A stretch of DNA of 64,000 nt from Bin87 sp965262485 (GTDB lineage: Bacteria; Chloroflexota; Dehalococcoidia; Lucifugimonadales; UBA3495). The first letter of the stretch is position 1. Each line of letters begins with the position of its first letter. The DNA is taken from assembly GCA_965262485.1 (NCBI GenBank), contig OZ253540.1, positions 1,302,001 to 1,366,000 of the forward strand, written 5' to 3'. Below, one piece after another: positions 1-8,341 of this stretch. Below the pieces are notes generated by a model. That model searched no databases, was not told the origin of the DNA, and saw only the letters and a program-made list of their open reading frames with translations. The translations under genes and the position numbers were made by a program.

Positions 1-110
1 CCCATGACACTAATTGGCAAATCACCAAACTTCCTGCACTGCGTTGCGGATGTTGCGACTCTTGTCGCACCTGGCGGATTTCGGGGCGCACGGCCCCGCG
101 TCTAAAAGTC

Positions 111-341
111 TCAAAACCCGCCCTGGAAGCCGATGGTTACGGCGCCGTTCTCCACGATGATCGGCGTAATGCGCTCTCCGCCGGAAAGCTCCAGCAATGC
201 GGGCACCTGATCCGGTCGCTTGGACACATCTATCTCGGTATAGGCAACTCGCTGGCGACGATAATGCATCTTGGCCTGCGCCGAAAACGGACAGTCCGGG
301 TGGGTATAAAGAATGATTTCCGGTTGGGCTTCGGTGGTCAA
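111..341 (-). CDS. Glutaredoxin-like thiol-disulfide protein
   Basis: Small thioredoxin-fold protein of about 76 residues. It opens with a beta strand and a CPFS active site (YTHPDCPFSAQ), then a cis-Pro TPII segment and a final G-F-QGG, the order found in glutaredoxins. Only the first active-site cysteine is present (CPFS, not CPYC), which fits a monothiol-type or reductase-coupled redox role in the cytoplasm. I chose the TTG at 341 because AGGAG lies 6 bases upstream; an in-frame GTG at 365 would add eight residues but has no clear ribosome site. The gene stands alone, with an inverted-repeat element upstream and nothing recognisable in bases 1-110. The family call is firm; the substrate is unknown. 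Confidence 0.82.
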   Translation of the reverse strand: MTTEAQPEIILYTHPDCPFSAQAKMHYRRQRVAYTEIDVSKRPDQVPALLELSGGERITPIIVENGAVTIGFQGGF

Positions 342-439
342 AACAAACTCCTGAGTGTCGCGCACGTCTGGCGCACGGGTATCGCATCGGGATACTCAAT
401 TGTACGTAGGCGCAATTAATTTCGCAACGCACCACGAAC

Positions 440-615
440 CTCGTGCGTACCCACTTTGTCATTGCGACCCCGTACTCGATGCGGGGGTGGCAATCTCGTC
501 GCCGTAGCAATGGTGGTTTGCCGGCGTGTGCTCAACCTCAACGAGATTGCCACGTCGCTGCGCTCCTCGCAATGACAGCAGGCCAGTTTGGTTTGACAAA
601 GTGGGTACGGGTGAG
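440..615. repeat. MITE-like element, family A, copy 1
   Basis: Imperfect palindromic element. Its ends read CTCGTGCGTACCC on the left and GGGTACGGGTGAG on the right. Inside them, GTACCCACTTTGTCA (447-461) is the exact reverse complement of 594-608. It is flanked flush by the 9-bp direct repeat ACCACGAAC (431-439 and 616-624), a target-site duplication. The interior carries the TCGCAATGACA / TGTCATTGCGA hairpin shared with the copies near 2388, 17974 and 59793. No coding capacity. Confidence 0.8.
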
Positions 616-653
616 ACCACGAACCGTTGCGCCCCACCGGAGTACCGACTCTT

Positions 654-1607
654 CTAAATCGGCACCGGCTGCTCCTCCAGCAACTCGGCCACCACCGACT
701 CCTGGCTGCGTTCGCGGAGGCGCGCCATGCCTTTCAGAATGATGCGGTGGGCCAATGCCGGCGCCGCCAGCGATTTTATGTCGTCCGGCGTAACGTATTC
801 CTGCCCACGAATGCCGGCCAGGGCCTGGGCGCAACGATACAGGCCCAATGTGGCCCGCGGGCTCGCCCCCAATTCAACGTCCGGATGAACCCGTGTGGCG
901 CGTGTCAACTGCATCAGGTAATTACGCAGTACCGGATCCATATACACCTGTCGTACCATCTGCTGGATTCGTACCACGTCTTCGGCAGTTGCAACGGGCG
1001 TTAACGAAGATAGCGGGTCCGCGTTCTCGAACCGCTCCAGCATCGCCTCTTCGTCGTCCTCCGACGGATATCCCAACCTCAGGCGCAACAGAAAACGGTC
1101 GATTTGCGCTTCGGGCAGCGGAAACGTCCCTTCCAGCTCAATGGGGTTCTGGGTTGCCAGCACCAGAAACGGAACCGGCAAAGTCACCGTTTCCTGGTCA
1201 ACGGTAACCTGCCGCTCGCCCATCGCTTCCAGCAGCGCCGACTGCGTCCGGGGAGTGGCCCGGTTGATCTCATCAGCCAGCACTATCTGGGATATTATCG
1301 GCCCCGGCCTGAATTCAAAATCCCCGCTGCGCTGGTTGTAGTAGTGGATGCCCGTAATGTCAGACGGCATCAGGTCAGGCGTAAACTGTATGCGGCGAAA
1401 ATCGCAGTCCAGCGAGTAGGCGAGTGAACGCGCCAACGTGGTTTTGCCGATCCCCGGCACGTCTTCCACCAATACGTGGCCCGCGCTGAACAATGCTGCC
1501 AGAGTTTGCTCGATAACTTCATCCTTGCCGACTATCGCCAGCTGGATATTGTCCCGGATGGCGGCGGCGACGTCTGCGATGTGCCGCGCGTCAGCAACTG
1601 TAATCAA
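654..1607 (-). CDS. MoxR-family AAA+ ATPase
   Basis: AAA+ chaperone-like ATPase of the MoxR family, thought to help fold or activate partner proteins, often metalloenzymes or vWA-domain proteins. Walker A (DVPGIGKTT, about residues 49-57), Walker B (IVLADEINRA, about 108-117) and the sensor region LATQNPIE are intact, followed by the C-terminal lid domain. The length of 317 residues is normal. The TTG start at 1607 overlaps the upstream stop codon (TTGA) and has AGCAGGG a few bases ahead, so the gene is translationally coupled to the nucleotidyltransferase. A longer in-frame start at 1694 would overlap that gene by about 90 bases. No DUF58 or vWA partner is visible downstream. Confidence 0.9.
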   Translation of the reverse strand: MITVADARHIADVAAAIRDNIQLAIVGKDEVIEQTLAALFSAGHVLVEDVPGIGKTTLARSLAYSLDCDFRRIQFTPDLMPSDITGIHYYNQRSGDFEFRPGPIISQIVLADEINRATPRTQSALLEAMGERQVTVDQETVTLPVPFLVLATQNPIELEGTFPLPEAQIDRFLLRLRLGYPSEDDEEAMLERFENADPLSSLTPVATAEDVVRIQQMVRQVYMDPVLRNYLMQLTRATRVHPDVELGASPRATLGLYRCAQALAGIRGQEYVTPDDIKSLAAPALAHRIILKGMARLRERSQESVVAELLEEQPVPI

Positions 1608-2335
1608 TACACACCCTGCTGGCTCGACACCGTTCGGCTGGCAACATGCTGCTCGACTTCCCGCAAATCTTTCAACGAATCTACGCTGCGCCAAAACGCG
1701 CCGGAGTGCACCGCTGACATCTGGCCTCGTCCCGCCAGAACCGGGAATGTGGTGACCTCATGGTCTCCACGCTCAGGCAGAAGATCGCAGATCGCCGGGT
1801 TCAGCACGTACACGCCCGCATTAATCTCGTACGGAAGCGCCGATTTTTCATTGAACGCCCGCACCACCCCATCAGCTTCAGCCTCAACGATACCATAAGG
1901 ACTCGTCATAGACACCGTGAGGATGGTAGCCAAATGCCCGGCATCAGCGTCAACGCGGCTGCTGAAGTCATTGATCATATCGTCCAGGTTCGCTTCCGTA
2001 ACCACATCTCCGTTGGTGGCGATCACCGGTTCGTCGGTTCCTGAAGGCATCAACTCAAAGCCCTTGCGTAGCGCCCCGCCCCTGCCCAGCGGGGCGTCTT
2101 CATAACTGTAATGAGCCCGAATGCCAAACTCGCTGCCGTCTCCAAAGTAATCCACCACAACCTCTGCCAGATGCCCCACCAGGAAAACCACATCGGTCAC
2201 GCCCGCATCCCGCAGCCACCGAACCTGATGCCACAGGATGGGCCTGCCGTCCAAAGGAATCATCGGCTTGGGCAACGACTCGGTGAGTGGCCGCAATCGC
2301 TCCCCGGCGCCTCCGGCCAATATCAAAGCATACAT
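1604..2335 (-). CDS. Sugar-phosphate nucleotidyltransferase
   Basis: Nucleotidyltransferase of the mannose-1-phosphate guanylyltransferase / glucose-1-phosphate nucleotidyltransferase superfamily, which forms NDP-sugars from NTP and sugar-1-phosphate. The diagnostic N-terminal loop LILAGGAGERLRPLT comes straight after the chosen ATG, then SLPKPMIPLDGRPI, the metal-site motif NGDVV and EKSALPYEINAGVYVL. The 243-residue product is a catalytic domain without the left-handed beta-helix found in GlmU- or GMP-type enzymes. The ATG at 2335 is preferred because the longer reading frame adds 34 residues unlike the family. It overlaps the following MoxR gene by four bases. The exact sugar and nucleotide cannot be told from sequence. 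Confidence 0.87.
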   Translation of the reverse strand: MYALILAGGAGERLRPLTESLPKPMIPLDGRPILWHQVRWLRDAGVTDVVFLVGHLAEVVVDYFGDGSEFGIRAHYSYEDAPLGRGGALRKGFELMPSGTDEPVIATNGDVVTEANLDDMINDFSSRVDADAGHLATILTVSMTSPYGIVEAEADGVVRAFNEKSALPYEINAGVYVLNPAICDLLPERGDHEVTTFPVLAGRGQMSAVHSGAFWRSVDSLKDLREVEQHVASRTVSSQQGVY

Positions 2336-2387
2336 GGCAAGCGGTATGTTACGCCCGCCAACCTTCGGGGTCAACGCCGGTTCAAAC

Positions 2388-2564
2388 CTCACGCGTACCC
2401 GCATTAATCTGTCATTGATAGGAGCGCCCACCCCCACCTGTCATTGCGAGGAGCGCAGCAACGTGGCAATCTCGATGAGGCTGAACACACGTCGGCAAAC
2501 CGCCATTGCTACGGCGACGAGATTGCCACGCTGCGCTCGCAATGACAAAGTGGGTACGCGTGAG
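2388..2564. repeat. MITE-like element, family A, copy 2
   Basis: Ends are a perfect 13-bp inverted repeat (CTCACGCGTACCC at 2388-2400 and GGGTACGCGTGAG at 2552-2564), flanked flush by the 10-bp direct repeat CGGTTCAAAC (2378-2387 and 2565-2574). The interior is the same hairpin-forming sequence as copy 1 (GTCATTGCGAGGAGCGCAGC on one arm, GCTCGCAATGACA on the other). It fills most of the gap between the divergent nucleotidyltransferase and SDR genes and must lie between their promoters. Confidence 0.85.
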
Positions 2565-2687
2565 CGGTTCAAACAACCTGATCCGCTGGCCGCGCGGATG
2601 GACGTTCCGCCGCTATCGTCTCAATATATGGAGCCATCACAGGTATAATGACCCGGCCATCCCCAACAACCATACCAGGAGGCCGCC

Positions 2688-3470
2688 ATGCCATATCCAG
2701 GACTTGACCTGACCGGACGCAAGGCTCTGATCACGGGGGCTGCACGAGGCATTGGAGCCGCTCTCGCGGTCGGATTGGCGCAGGCTGGCGCAGACGTCGC
2801 CGTCAGCGACCTGCCCACCGACGCAGCGCGTGCCGGCCTTGCCGATACCGCCCGCCGAATCCGACACGAAGGCAGGTCCAGCTATCAGTACGACATGGAC
2901 GTACAATCGGTGCCCGCCATCAACGCCACCATCCAGCGCGCCGCCGCCGACCTCGGCGGATTGGACATTTTGGTGAACAACGCGGGCATCCGTCGCCGTG
3001 CTCCGGCGCTCGAGGTCACCGAGGAAGATTGGGATGCAGTTCTCGACACCAACCTGAAGGGCGTTTTCTTCTGCGCCCAGGCCGCCGCCAGGCTGATGAT
3101 CCCCAACCGCTTTGGCAGAATCATCAGCATATCTTCCCAGCTGGCGCTGGTGGGCGCGCCACACCGCGCGGCATATTGCTCCAGCAAGGCCGGCGTCGCC
3201 AACCTGACCCGTGTGCTGGCGCTGGAATGGGCCGAGCACGGCATCACCGTAAATGCCATCGGTCCCGGACCCACCACGACGCCAGGCCTGCTCGAAGCTG
3301 ACAACCGCGATTCCGATTCAGTGCAGGGCGATTTGCAGGTCAGGATGCCCTTGGGCCGCCGTATGGAACCCGCAGAATTGGTGGGCGCTGCTATCTATCT
3401 GGCCAGCGACTCCGCAGCTGCCACCACCGGACACCTGCTCGTGGTCGACGGCGGCTGGACTGCCATTTGA
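2688..3470 (+). CDS. SDR-family NAD(P)-dependent oxidoreductase
   Basis: Classical short-chain dehydrogenase/reductase of 260 residues. The Rossmann glycine motif TGAARGIG is at 16-23, NNAG at 97-100, the structural Asn at 122, and the catalytic Ser150, Tyr163 and Lys167 (YCSSK) are all present. The C-terminus ends with VDGGWTA, usual for the gluconate-5-dehydrogenase / 2-deoxy-gluconate-3-dehydrogenase branch, so a sugar-acid or small keto substrate is likely but not shown. An AGGAGG site lies just upstream of the ATG. Asp41 after the second strand (VSDLP) suggests NAD(H) preference. It is monocistronic as far as the sequence shows. Confidence 0.93.
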   Translation: MPYPGLDLTGRKALITGAARGIGAALAVGLAQAGADVAVSDLPTDAARAGLADTARRIRHEGRSSYQYDMDVQSVPAINATIQRAAADLGGLDILVNNAGIRRRAPALEVTEEDWDAVLDTNLKGVFFCAQAAARLMIPNRFGRIISISSQLALVGAPHRAAYCSSKAGVANLTRVLALEWAEHGITVNAIGPGPTTTPGLLEADNRDSDSVQGDLQVRMPLGRRMEPAELVGAAIYLASDSAAATTGHLLVVDGGWTAI

Positions 3471-3750
3471 TGGTATTCTAGAAATCCGGCCAGAAACCCC
3501 CAATCTCCCGAAACCGTTAATTTTTGATAGTCGATTATCGTTGTAATCATGGGTGATTAAAACGCGTTGCATGCACGAACACGTCGTTCACAACCGTATT
3601 ACGTCTTTCAGGCGCGGTGCTAAACCCTGCCAATTGGCTTTCCGGCCGGGTCTCTAGGCGTCAACTGCGTCAATCCGGAGCAATCCATACATCCCGGTAA
3701 ACACTACTGCGACCAACCGTATCGCGCGAACCTTCTGGAGGCGATTGATT
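3471..3750. other. Intergenic gap, no gene seen
   Basis: No coding sequence, terminator with a T-run, or element with inverted ends was recognised. A short dyad (GATTAT...GTAATC) lies near 3530-3550. The promoter of the following LLM oxidoreductase is expected here but no convincing -35/-10 pair stands out. Confidence 0.5.
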
Positions 3751-4878
3751 ATGAAATTCGGCATGTTTTACGAATTGCAGATGCCCCGACCATGGACCGA
3801 TACGGCGGAATACGACACCTTGTGGGACGCAGTGCGACAGGTACAGTTTGCTGAGGAAATGGGCTTCGAGCGCGTCTGGCTCGTAGAGCACCACTTCCTT
3901 ACCGAATTCGCCCACTCGTCGGCGCCCGAAGTGATGTTGGCCGTCATGGCCCAGCACACCAAGAAAATGCGCCTGGGATTCGGCGTCGTCCTGGCGCCGG
4001 TGCACCACCCGTTGCACGTCGCCGCCAGAGCGTCCACCCTGGACATCCTCAGCGATGGTCGTGTGGACGTCGGCGTCGGCCGCACCAAGGGACCCTACCA
4101 GCTCACTCCTTTCGGCACCGACGTGGCGCAAACCCAAAGCATGATGGTGGAAACCCTGGAATGCCTGCCCCGCATGTGGTGCGATGAGGTATTCAGCCAC
4201 AGCGGGGAAAACTGGACCATCCCGCCACGCGAAGTCATACCGCGCCCGTTGCAGCAGCCTCATCCCCCGCTGTGGATGGCCTGCACCCAGGAAGACACCT
4301 TCCGCCTGGCCGGACAGCTGGGAGTCGGTTGCCTGGTCAACACGCTGGGCGGCACCGACAAGACCCGGGGATTGGTCAACGCCTACTACGAAGCCATCGA
4401 AAACGCCGTGCCGGTGGGCCGGTTCATCAATCGACAGGTCGTAGCCTCCACCATTGGCTTCTGCGACGAAGACGACGCCCGCGCCCGCCGGAAGGGAGCG
4501 GAAGTTGCCGCCTGGTACCTGGAACAGAGCCGCCAGCGGTTCACCCTGGAGTGGGCCGGCGTCGACGCCGACGCTGTTCCCGAGGAGTACCAGTTCTACG
4601 TGCAGGGCGGAGCAACCCGGGGCGGCAGTCCGTCCCAGGACCCGCAACAGCAAAAACCCCCCACACCCGAAGACCTGCTGGCCGGCGGCGGTTACTGCGT
4701 TGGCGACCCGGACGCCTGTATCCGAGTCATCGAAGAGTTCGAGGCAATGGGTGTCGACGAGATCATGCCCATCTTCCAGGCGGGCCACGCCACCAATGAC
4801 GAAGTCATGAATTCAATTCGCCTTTTCGGAGAGCACGTCATCCCCCACTTTCGGGCCAAAGAACGCAGCGCTAGCTAA
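3751..4878 (+). CDS. LLM-class flavin-dependent oxidoreductase
   Basis: Bacterial luciferase-like TIM-barrel flavin enzyme of 375 residues, which oxidises or monooxygenates an unknown substrate with FMN or F420. Family marks are the opening strand MKFGMFYE, the EHHF segment, the RLGFGVV...HHPLHVA stretch, LSDGRVDVGVGR, and the QQPHPPLWMA motif before the C-terminal barrel strands. The ATG at 3751 is 10 bases after TGGAGG; an overlapping TTG at 3745 is less well spaced. One of three intact LLM genes in the window (with 28849 and 61657). It lies upstream of the DUF362 gene but a long palindrome separates them, so co-transcription is uncertain. Confidence 0.92.
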   Translation: MKFGMFYELQMPRPWTDTAEYDTLWDAVRQVQFAEEMGFERVWLVEHHFLTEFAHSSAPEVMLAVMAQHTKKMRLGFGVVLAPVHHPLHVAARASTLDILSDGRVDVGVGRTKGPYQLTPFGTDVAQTQSMMVETLECLPRMWCDEVFSHSGENWTIPPREVIPRPLQQPHPPLWMACTQEDTFRLAGQLGVGCLVNTLGGTDKTRGLVNAYYEAIENAVPVGRFINRQVVASTIGFCDEDDARARRKGAEVAAWYLEQSRQRFTLEWAGVDADAVPEEYQFYVQGGATRGGSPSQDPQQQKPPTPEDLLAGGGYCVGDPDACIRVIEEFEAMGVDEIMPIFQAGHATNDEVMNSIRLFGEHVIPHFRAKERSAS

Positions 4879-4885
4879 GGGTTAA

Positions 4886-4960
4886 TTTACCGGGATAGAC
4901 AGGATAGTAATGTTTTATCCTGAATATCCGGTCTATCCTGTCTATCCCGGTAAAACATTA
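4886..4960. repeat. Long perfect palindrome between genes
   Basis: Bases 4886-4906 (TTTACCGGGATAGACAGGATA) are the exact reverse complement of 4934-4954, a 21-bp perfect stem with a 27-base loop. A second dyad, TAATGTTTTA at 4908-4917 with TAAAACATTA at 4951-4960, overlaps the first, so two alternative hairpins are possible. It could act as a terminator for the upstream oxidoreductase or be a mobile palindromic repeat; there is no clean T-run and no flanking direct repeat. Confidence 0.75.
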
Positions 4961-4972
4961 AGGTAATTATCG

Positions 4973-6109
4973 ATGACTACGATAGAGGAATTAGCAACAA
5001 CTGCACCGGCGGCCAGTCGGCCATTGGGAGCCCCGGTGGTGTCCGTGGTGGCCACCACACCCGAGACGGTGTTGGTCGACGTGGAACGTGCCATGCGTCT
5101 CGCCGGCGCCGAGCAGGTGTTGTCGCCCGACGTGGAAACACTGCTCAAGATCAACATTTCGTGGCAGCACTGGTATCCCGGCTGCTCCACCGCGCCCTGG
5201 CAATTGGAAGGCGTCGTTTGCGCCCTGCACAACCTGGGCCACTCCAACCTGATTGCCGCCCACAACGGCACCGTCGTCGTCGATTCCTTCGAGGGCGAGG
5301 TCAACAACAAGCACAAGCCAGTGCAGGACAAATACAACCTGCGCACCGTGCATCTCGACACGCCACCGGAACCGTGGGTGCGCTATGTACCGAAGGCCGA
5401 AATGCTGGCGCTGGACGATATCTATCCCGAAGGGATCGAGATACCGCAAATCTTCGCCGGCAAGAACATCGTTCACCTGCCCACCATGAAAACCCACGTC
5501 TTCACCACCATGACCGGCGCGATGAAAAACGCCTTCGGCGGCCTGCTGCACCGCAAGCGTCACTGGACCCACTCGGTGATTCACGAAACGCTGGTGGATT
5601 TGCTGGCAATCCAGCAGGAGATACACCCCGGCATCTTCGCCGTCACCGACGGCACGTTCGCCGGCGACGGGCCCGGCCCACGGGCCATGCGTTGGCACAT
5701 CAAGAACCGCATCGTCGCCGGCGCCGACCAGGTGGCCGTCGATGCCGTGGTCGCCTCCATGATGGGATTCGATCCGTTGTCCATCCAGTTCATCCGCCTG
5801 GCCCACGAGCGCGGCCTGGGCATCGGTGATATGCGCCACATCGAGGTCGTCGGCGACGAACCGGACATCAGCCGCGTCAACTGGAATTTCTCCGGCACCG
5901 AAAACACCTTCGCCAGCCGAGGCCAGAAGCTCATCTACTGGGGCCCGCTCAAGCCTTTGGAAAACGCCCTGCTCCGCTCCCCCATAGCCGCCTGGGCCTA
6001 CACCGCCAGCAACCTATACCACAACGGCTACTGGTTGAACACAATAGGCAAGAGTAGGATTAAGAAGGCACTGGAGACGGAGTGGGGCAAGCTGTGGTTG
6101 GGATATTAG
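4973..6109 (+). CDS. DUF362 domain-containing protein
   Basis: Protein of 378 residues with the DUF362 core: a metal/cofactor-type N-terminal half (KINISWQHWYPGC), then LPTMKTHVFTTMTGAMKN and FGGLLHRKRHW, a version of the family's K-T-H...K-N...G signature. DUF362 proteins are sometimes fused to ferredoxin domains; none is present here and the function is unknown. The C-terminal residues (IGKSRIKKALETEWGKLW) matter because a degraded second copy of this end lies at 8332-8412. It directly precedes the first ATPase-HNH module with a 42-base gap and may share transcription with it. Confidence 0.85.
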   Translation: MTTIEELATTAPAASRPLGAPVVSVVATTPETVLVDVERAMRLAGAEQVLSPDVETLLKINISWQHWYPGCSTAPWQLEGVVCALHNLGHSNLIAAHNGTVVVDSFEGEVNNKHKPVQDKYNLRTVHLDTPPEPWVRYVPKAEMLALDDIYPEGIEIPQIFAGKNIVHLPTMKTHVFTTMTGAMKNAFGGLLHRKRHWTHSVIHETLVDLLAIQQEIHPGIFAVTDGTFAGDGPGPRAMRWHIKNRIVAGADQVAVDAVVASMMGFDPLSIQFIRLAHERGLGIGDMRHIEVVGDEPDISRVNWNFSGTENTFASRGQKLIYWGPLKPLENALLRSPIAAWAYTASNLYHNGYWLNTIGKSRIKKALETEWGKLWLGY

Positions 6110-6151
6110 GCGGTTGCCGGGCGTTGAGGTAATACCCCATGGAGGGCCATC

Positions 6152-7459
6152 ATGCACATTAGAGGGATGACAGTAGATGGTATCCCGCCATTCACCGAGC
6201 CGGTGAATTTCGAGTTCGATGAGCAGGTGAACGTGTTCATTGGACCGAACCGGATCGGAAAAAGCACTTTGCTGAGGAAAGTGTCCATGACCTACGAAAA
6301 ACAGGCAGGAAGGGACACTCACAGAATGCCTTTAGTATGGATTGGTTCTACTAGGATACCCTTTGACAGGGCTGAAACTATTTCCGCAACGTTTATACCT
6401 GGTATGCATGACAATAATAATTGGCGCAAAGTTTTATCGTTTCTCGGACCTTGTATTTTTTACTGGGTTATTACATCTATAATACTGGCTATTGCCTTGG
6501 TCTCGCTGACTGTTTTTACAAACACTAATTTACCAAGCCTCGCTTTCCAGGTCGGTGTAATATTCATTGCTATTATTATAACCAGTCTTTTGACAGTTGC
6601 TATAGCTGTTATATTAACGCTTCGCCGGGATTTCGGCTGGACAAAAAGCCGGAGATTGCGTGCCCTTTTGGACTCAGCAGATGCAGTGGTTTATAGCGCA
6701 TCAGCATTTGTCGACGGCATGAACCTTTTGGAATCGGTAAATACTGAAGCGTGTTCCCAAGTGCACAATATTGCTATGGGATGTCGTAATTCTATACTCC
6801 AATTGGATACTAGTACTGGGGGAGTCACAGATATGGGAATAGACGTGAAAATTGAGAGTTCTGGAACACAAAATGTGGTTGCTGTAATAGGATATATAGC
6901 ACTTAAAATTGCTTATGCTTATAATTTTACAGATAAATGGGAACGGATGCCTGCGTTATTACTGGTTGACGAGATAGAAAATCAACTACATCCGATGTGG
7001 CAACGTCGCGTCATTCCCGCACTGCTGGAGCATTTTCCCGGCCTGCAAATCTTCGCCACAACCCACTCACCGTTTGTGGTGGCCGGGCGGAGAGCCGGCC
7101 AGGTCCACTTGCTGAACCGCGACAAGAACGGAGTGGTAACCGCCACTACCAACACCGAAGACATCGTCGGTTGGACGGCGGATGAGATTCTGCGAACTTA
7201 TATGGGCGTGGATGATCCGACTGATGATGAGACAGCATCGGCGGCGGCAGAGTTGCGTAAACTCCGAGACGAAGGACTGCGGGAAGACGACCACGCCGAG
7301 CAGGAGCGCCAGGACCGCATGCGGGAACTCCGTGCGGCGGTTGACACCAACGTCCTGTCTGGCCCCAGAGTTGCCGAAGACGAACGGTTCGCAGTGACGT
7401 TGGAGTCCATCTTGGAACGCTATCGCCAATCCACCGATCTCAATCAAGAGAACGGATAG
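6152..7459 (+). CDS. AAA/ABC-type ATPase of Septu-like module 1, with membrane insert
   Basis: ATPase of 435 residues, the PtuA-like half of a two-gene module. Walker A GPNRIGKST is at 31-39, an ABC-type signature SSGTQ at 237-241, Walker B ALLLVDEIEN at 268-277 and the H-switch ATTHSPF (His305). Between Walker A and the signature lie two strongly hydrophobic stretches (about residues 102-122 and 131-155) that look like a transmembrane hairpin, which is unusual for this ATPase class. The tail after 350 is charged and helical. Base composition changes inside the gene: the middle is much richer in A+T than the ends and the neighbours, suggesting transfer or recombination. An HNH nuclease gene follows after one base. 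The family assignment rests on motifs and partner; a role in phage defence is inferred. Confidence 0.82.
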   Translation: MHIRGMTVDGIPPFTEPVNFEFDEQVNVFIGPNRIGKSTLLRKVSMTYEKQAGRDTHRMPLVWIGSTRIPFDRAETISATFIPGMHDNNNWRKVLSFLGPCIFYWVITSIILAIALVSLTVFTNTNLPSLAFQVGVIFIAIIITSLLTVAIAVILTLRRDFGWTKSRRLRALLDSADAVVYSASAFVDGMNLLESVNTEACSQVHNIAMGCRNSILQLDTSTGGVTDMGIDVKIESSGTQNVVAVIGYIALKIAYAYNFTDKWERMPALLLVDEIENQLHPMWQRRVIPALLEHFPGLQIFATTHSPFVVAGRRAGQVHLLNRDKNGVVTATTNTEDIVGWTADEILRTYMGVDDPTDDETASAAAELRKLRDEGLREDDHAEQERQDRMRELRAAVDTNVLSGPRVAEDERFAVTLESILERYRQSTDLNQENG

Positions 7460-7460
7460 C

Positions 7461-8258
7461 ATGCACACGGTGCCAAGACCGCCGTCGGAACCAGTCGAAC
7501 TCGCGGAATTGAGGCGATCGGGAGACGAAAACTTTGGCTCTTTGAACCGCAGCTTAGACAACATTTTCGGCGGCGTGTGCGCTTACTGCGAGCGGCTGCC
7601 ACTTTGGCGAACGGATCAAGAAGGTCTCGGAATCGAAGACACTGATTTGCCCGACGTGCCGGGTCAATTATTCACCTGCGACCATTTGAAACCCCGGCGT
7701 CTGCTCTGCAACGATTCAGACGCGGACGTGGATAAATGCCAACCGTCTACTCCACCCCACACCCAAGATTGTACGATTTACAATTGGGACAACCTTGTAT
7801 ACGGTTGTCAGGCTTGCAACGGTGTCAAAGGCGGACAATGGCCACGCGACGGAGACAACGCCGTCTCTTACATTGACCCCTGCGTCGACCCCGGAAGCGA
7901 GTGTAGTCCGGATTCGGTGTTTGCCTACGAGTTGGACACCGGCAGAATAGTAGTACGAGCGGAGGTCACCGGGAACGATCGGACCAACGCATTGCAGACC
8001 ATTGAAGACCTGGCGCTAAATTTCCCTCGGGAACCAATCGAAACCCGACAATATCACGCTGGCGCCCGCAGAGTCAGCCTTGCCGATCTTCGGCGTCAGT
8101 GGGTGCGCAGATTGGTGAGCGCCCTAGAACAATTCTCCAACGAAGGACCAGACATATTGAGGTTCCTGGTCGCTGAATTCACCCATACAAGTAGCAGATT
8201 TTCATCCATCTGCCGGCAATTCATCCAGGAATCGCAATATAGCCGTTACCTGGCCTGA
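7461..8258 (+). CDS. HNH endonuclease-like protein of Septu-like module 1 (PtuB-like)
   Basis: Protein of 265 residues with a zinc-stabilised HNH fold: C40-x2-C43 (VCAYCER), the metal-binding His75 in CDHLKPRR, Asn111 in NWDNLVYGCQACN, and C116-x2-C119. This arrangement (CxYCE, DH-x-KP, W-x-NL, CxxCN) matches HNH nucleases that pair with ATPases, such as PtuB of Septu and the retron Ec78 effector. All four cysteines and the HNH residues are intact, so it is expected to cut nucleic acid when released or activated by its ATPase. The start lies one base after the ATPase stop, so the pair is almost certainly co-translated. The C-terminal 100 residues are helical with no recognised domain. Confidence 0.82.
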   Translation: MHTVPRPPSEPVELAELRRSGDENFGSLNRSLDNIFGGVCAYCERLPLWRTDQEGLGIEDTDLPDVPGQLFTCDHLKPRRLLCNDSDADVDKCQPSTPPHTQDCTIYNWDNLVYGCQACNGVKGGQWPRDGDNAVSYIDPCVDPGSECSPDSVFAYELDTGRIVVRAEVTGNDRTNALQTIEDLALNFPREPIETRQYHAGARRVSLADLRRQWVRRLVSALEQFSNEGPDILRFLVAEFTHTSSRFSSICRQFIQESQYSRYLA

Positions 8259-8285
8259 TTGGCGCTTTCCACTACATCCCCCCAA

Positions 8286-8341
8286 CTAACCCCCCACCCC
8301 CCACGCCCGCGCCACGTCGTCGTACTCCGGCGACTGGCTGA
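8286..8341 (-). pseudogene. Remnant of larC 3' end
   Basis: On the minus strand this reads QSPEYDDVARAWGVGG followed by a stop, matching the C-terminus of the intact larC (QSPEYEDVARAAREWG). Bases 8305-8341 agree with 10546-10582 at 36 of 37 positions. Its 5' end runs directly into the DUF362 remnant at GACTGGCTGA, so it marks a recombination junction between the two defence modules. Confidence 0.85.

Noticed and set aside
3670..4788. Minus-strand open frame of 372 codons opposite the LLM oxidoreductase
   Set aside because: Shadow of a well-supported flavin enzyme; no family match by eye.
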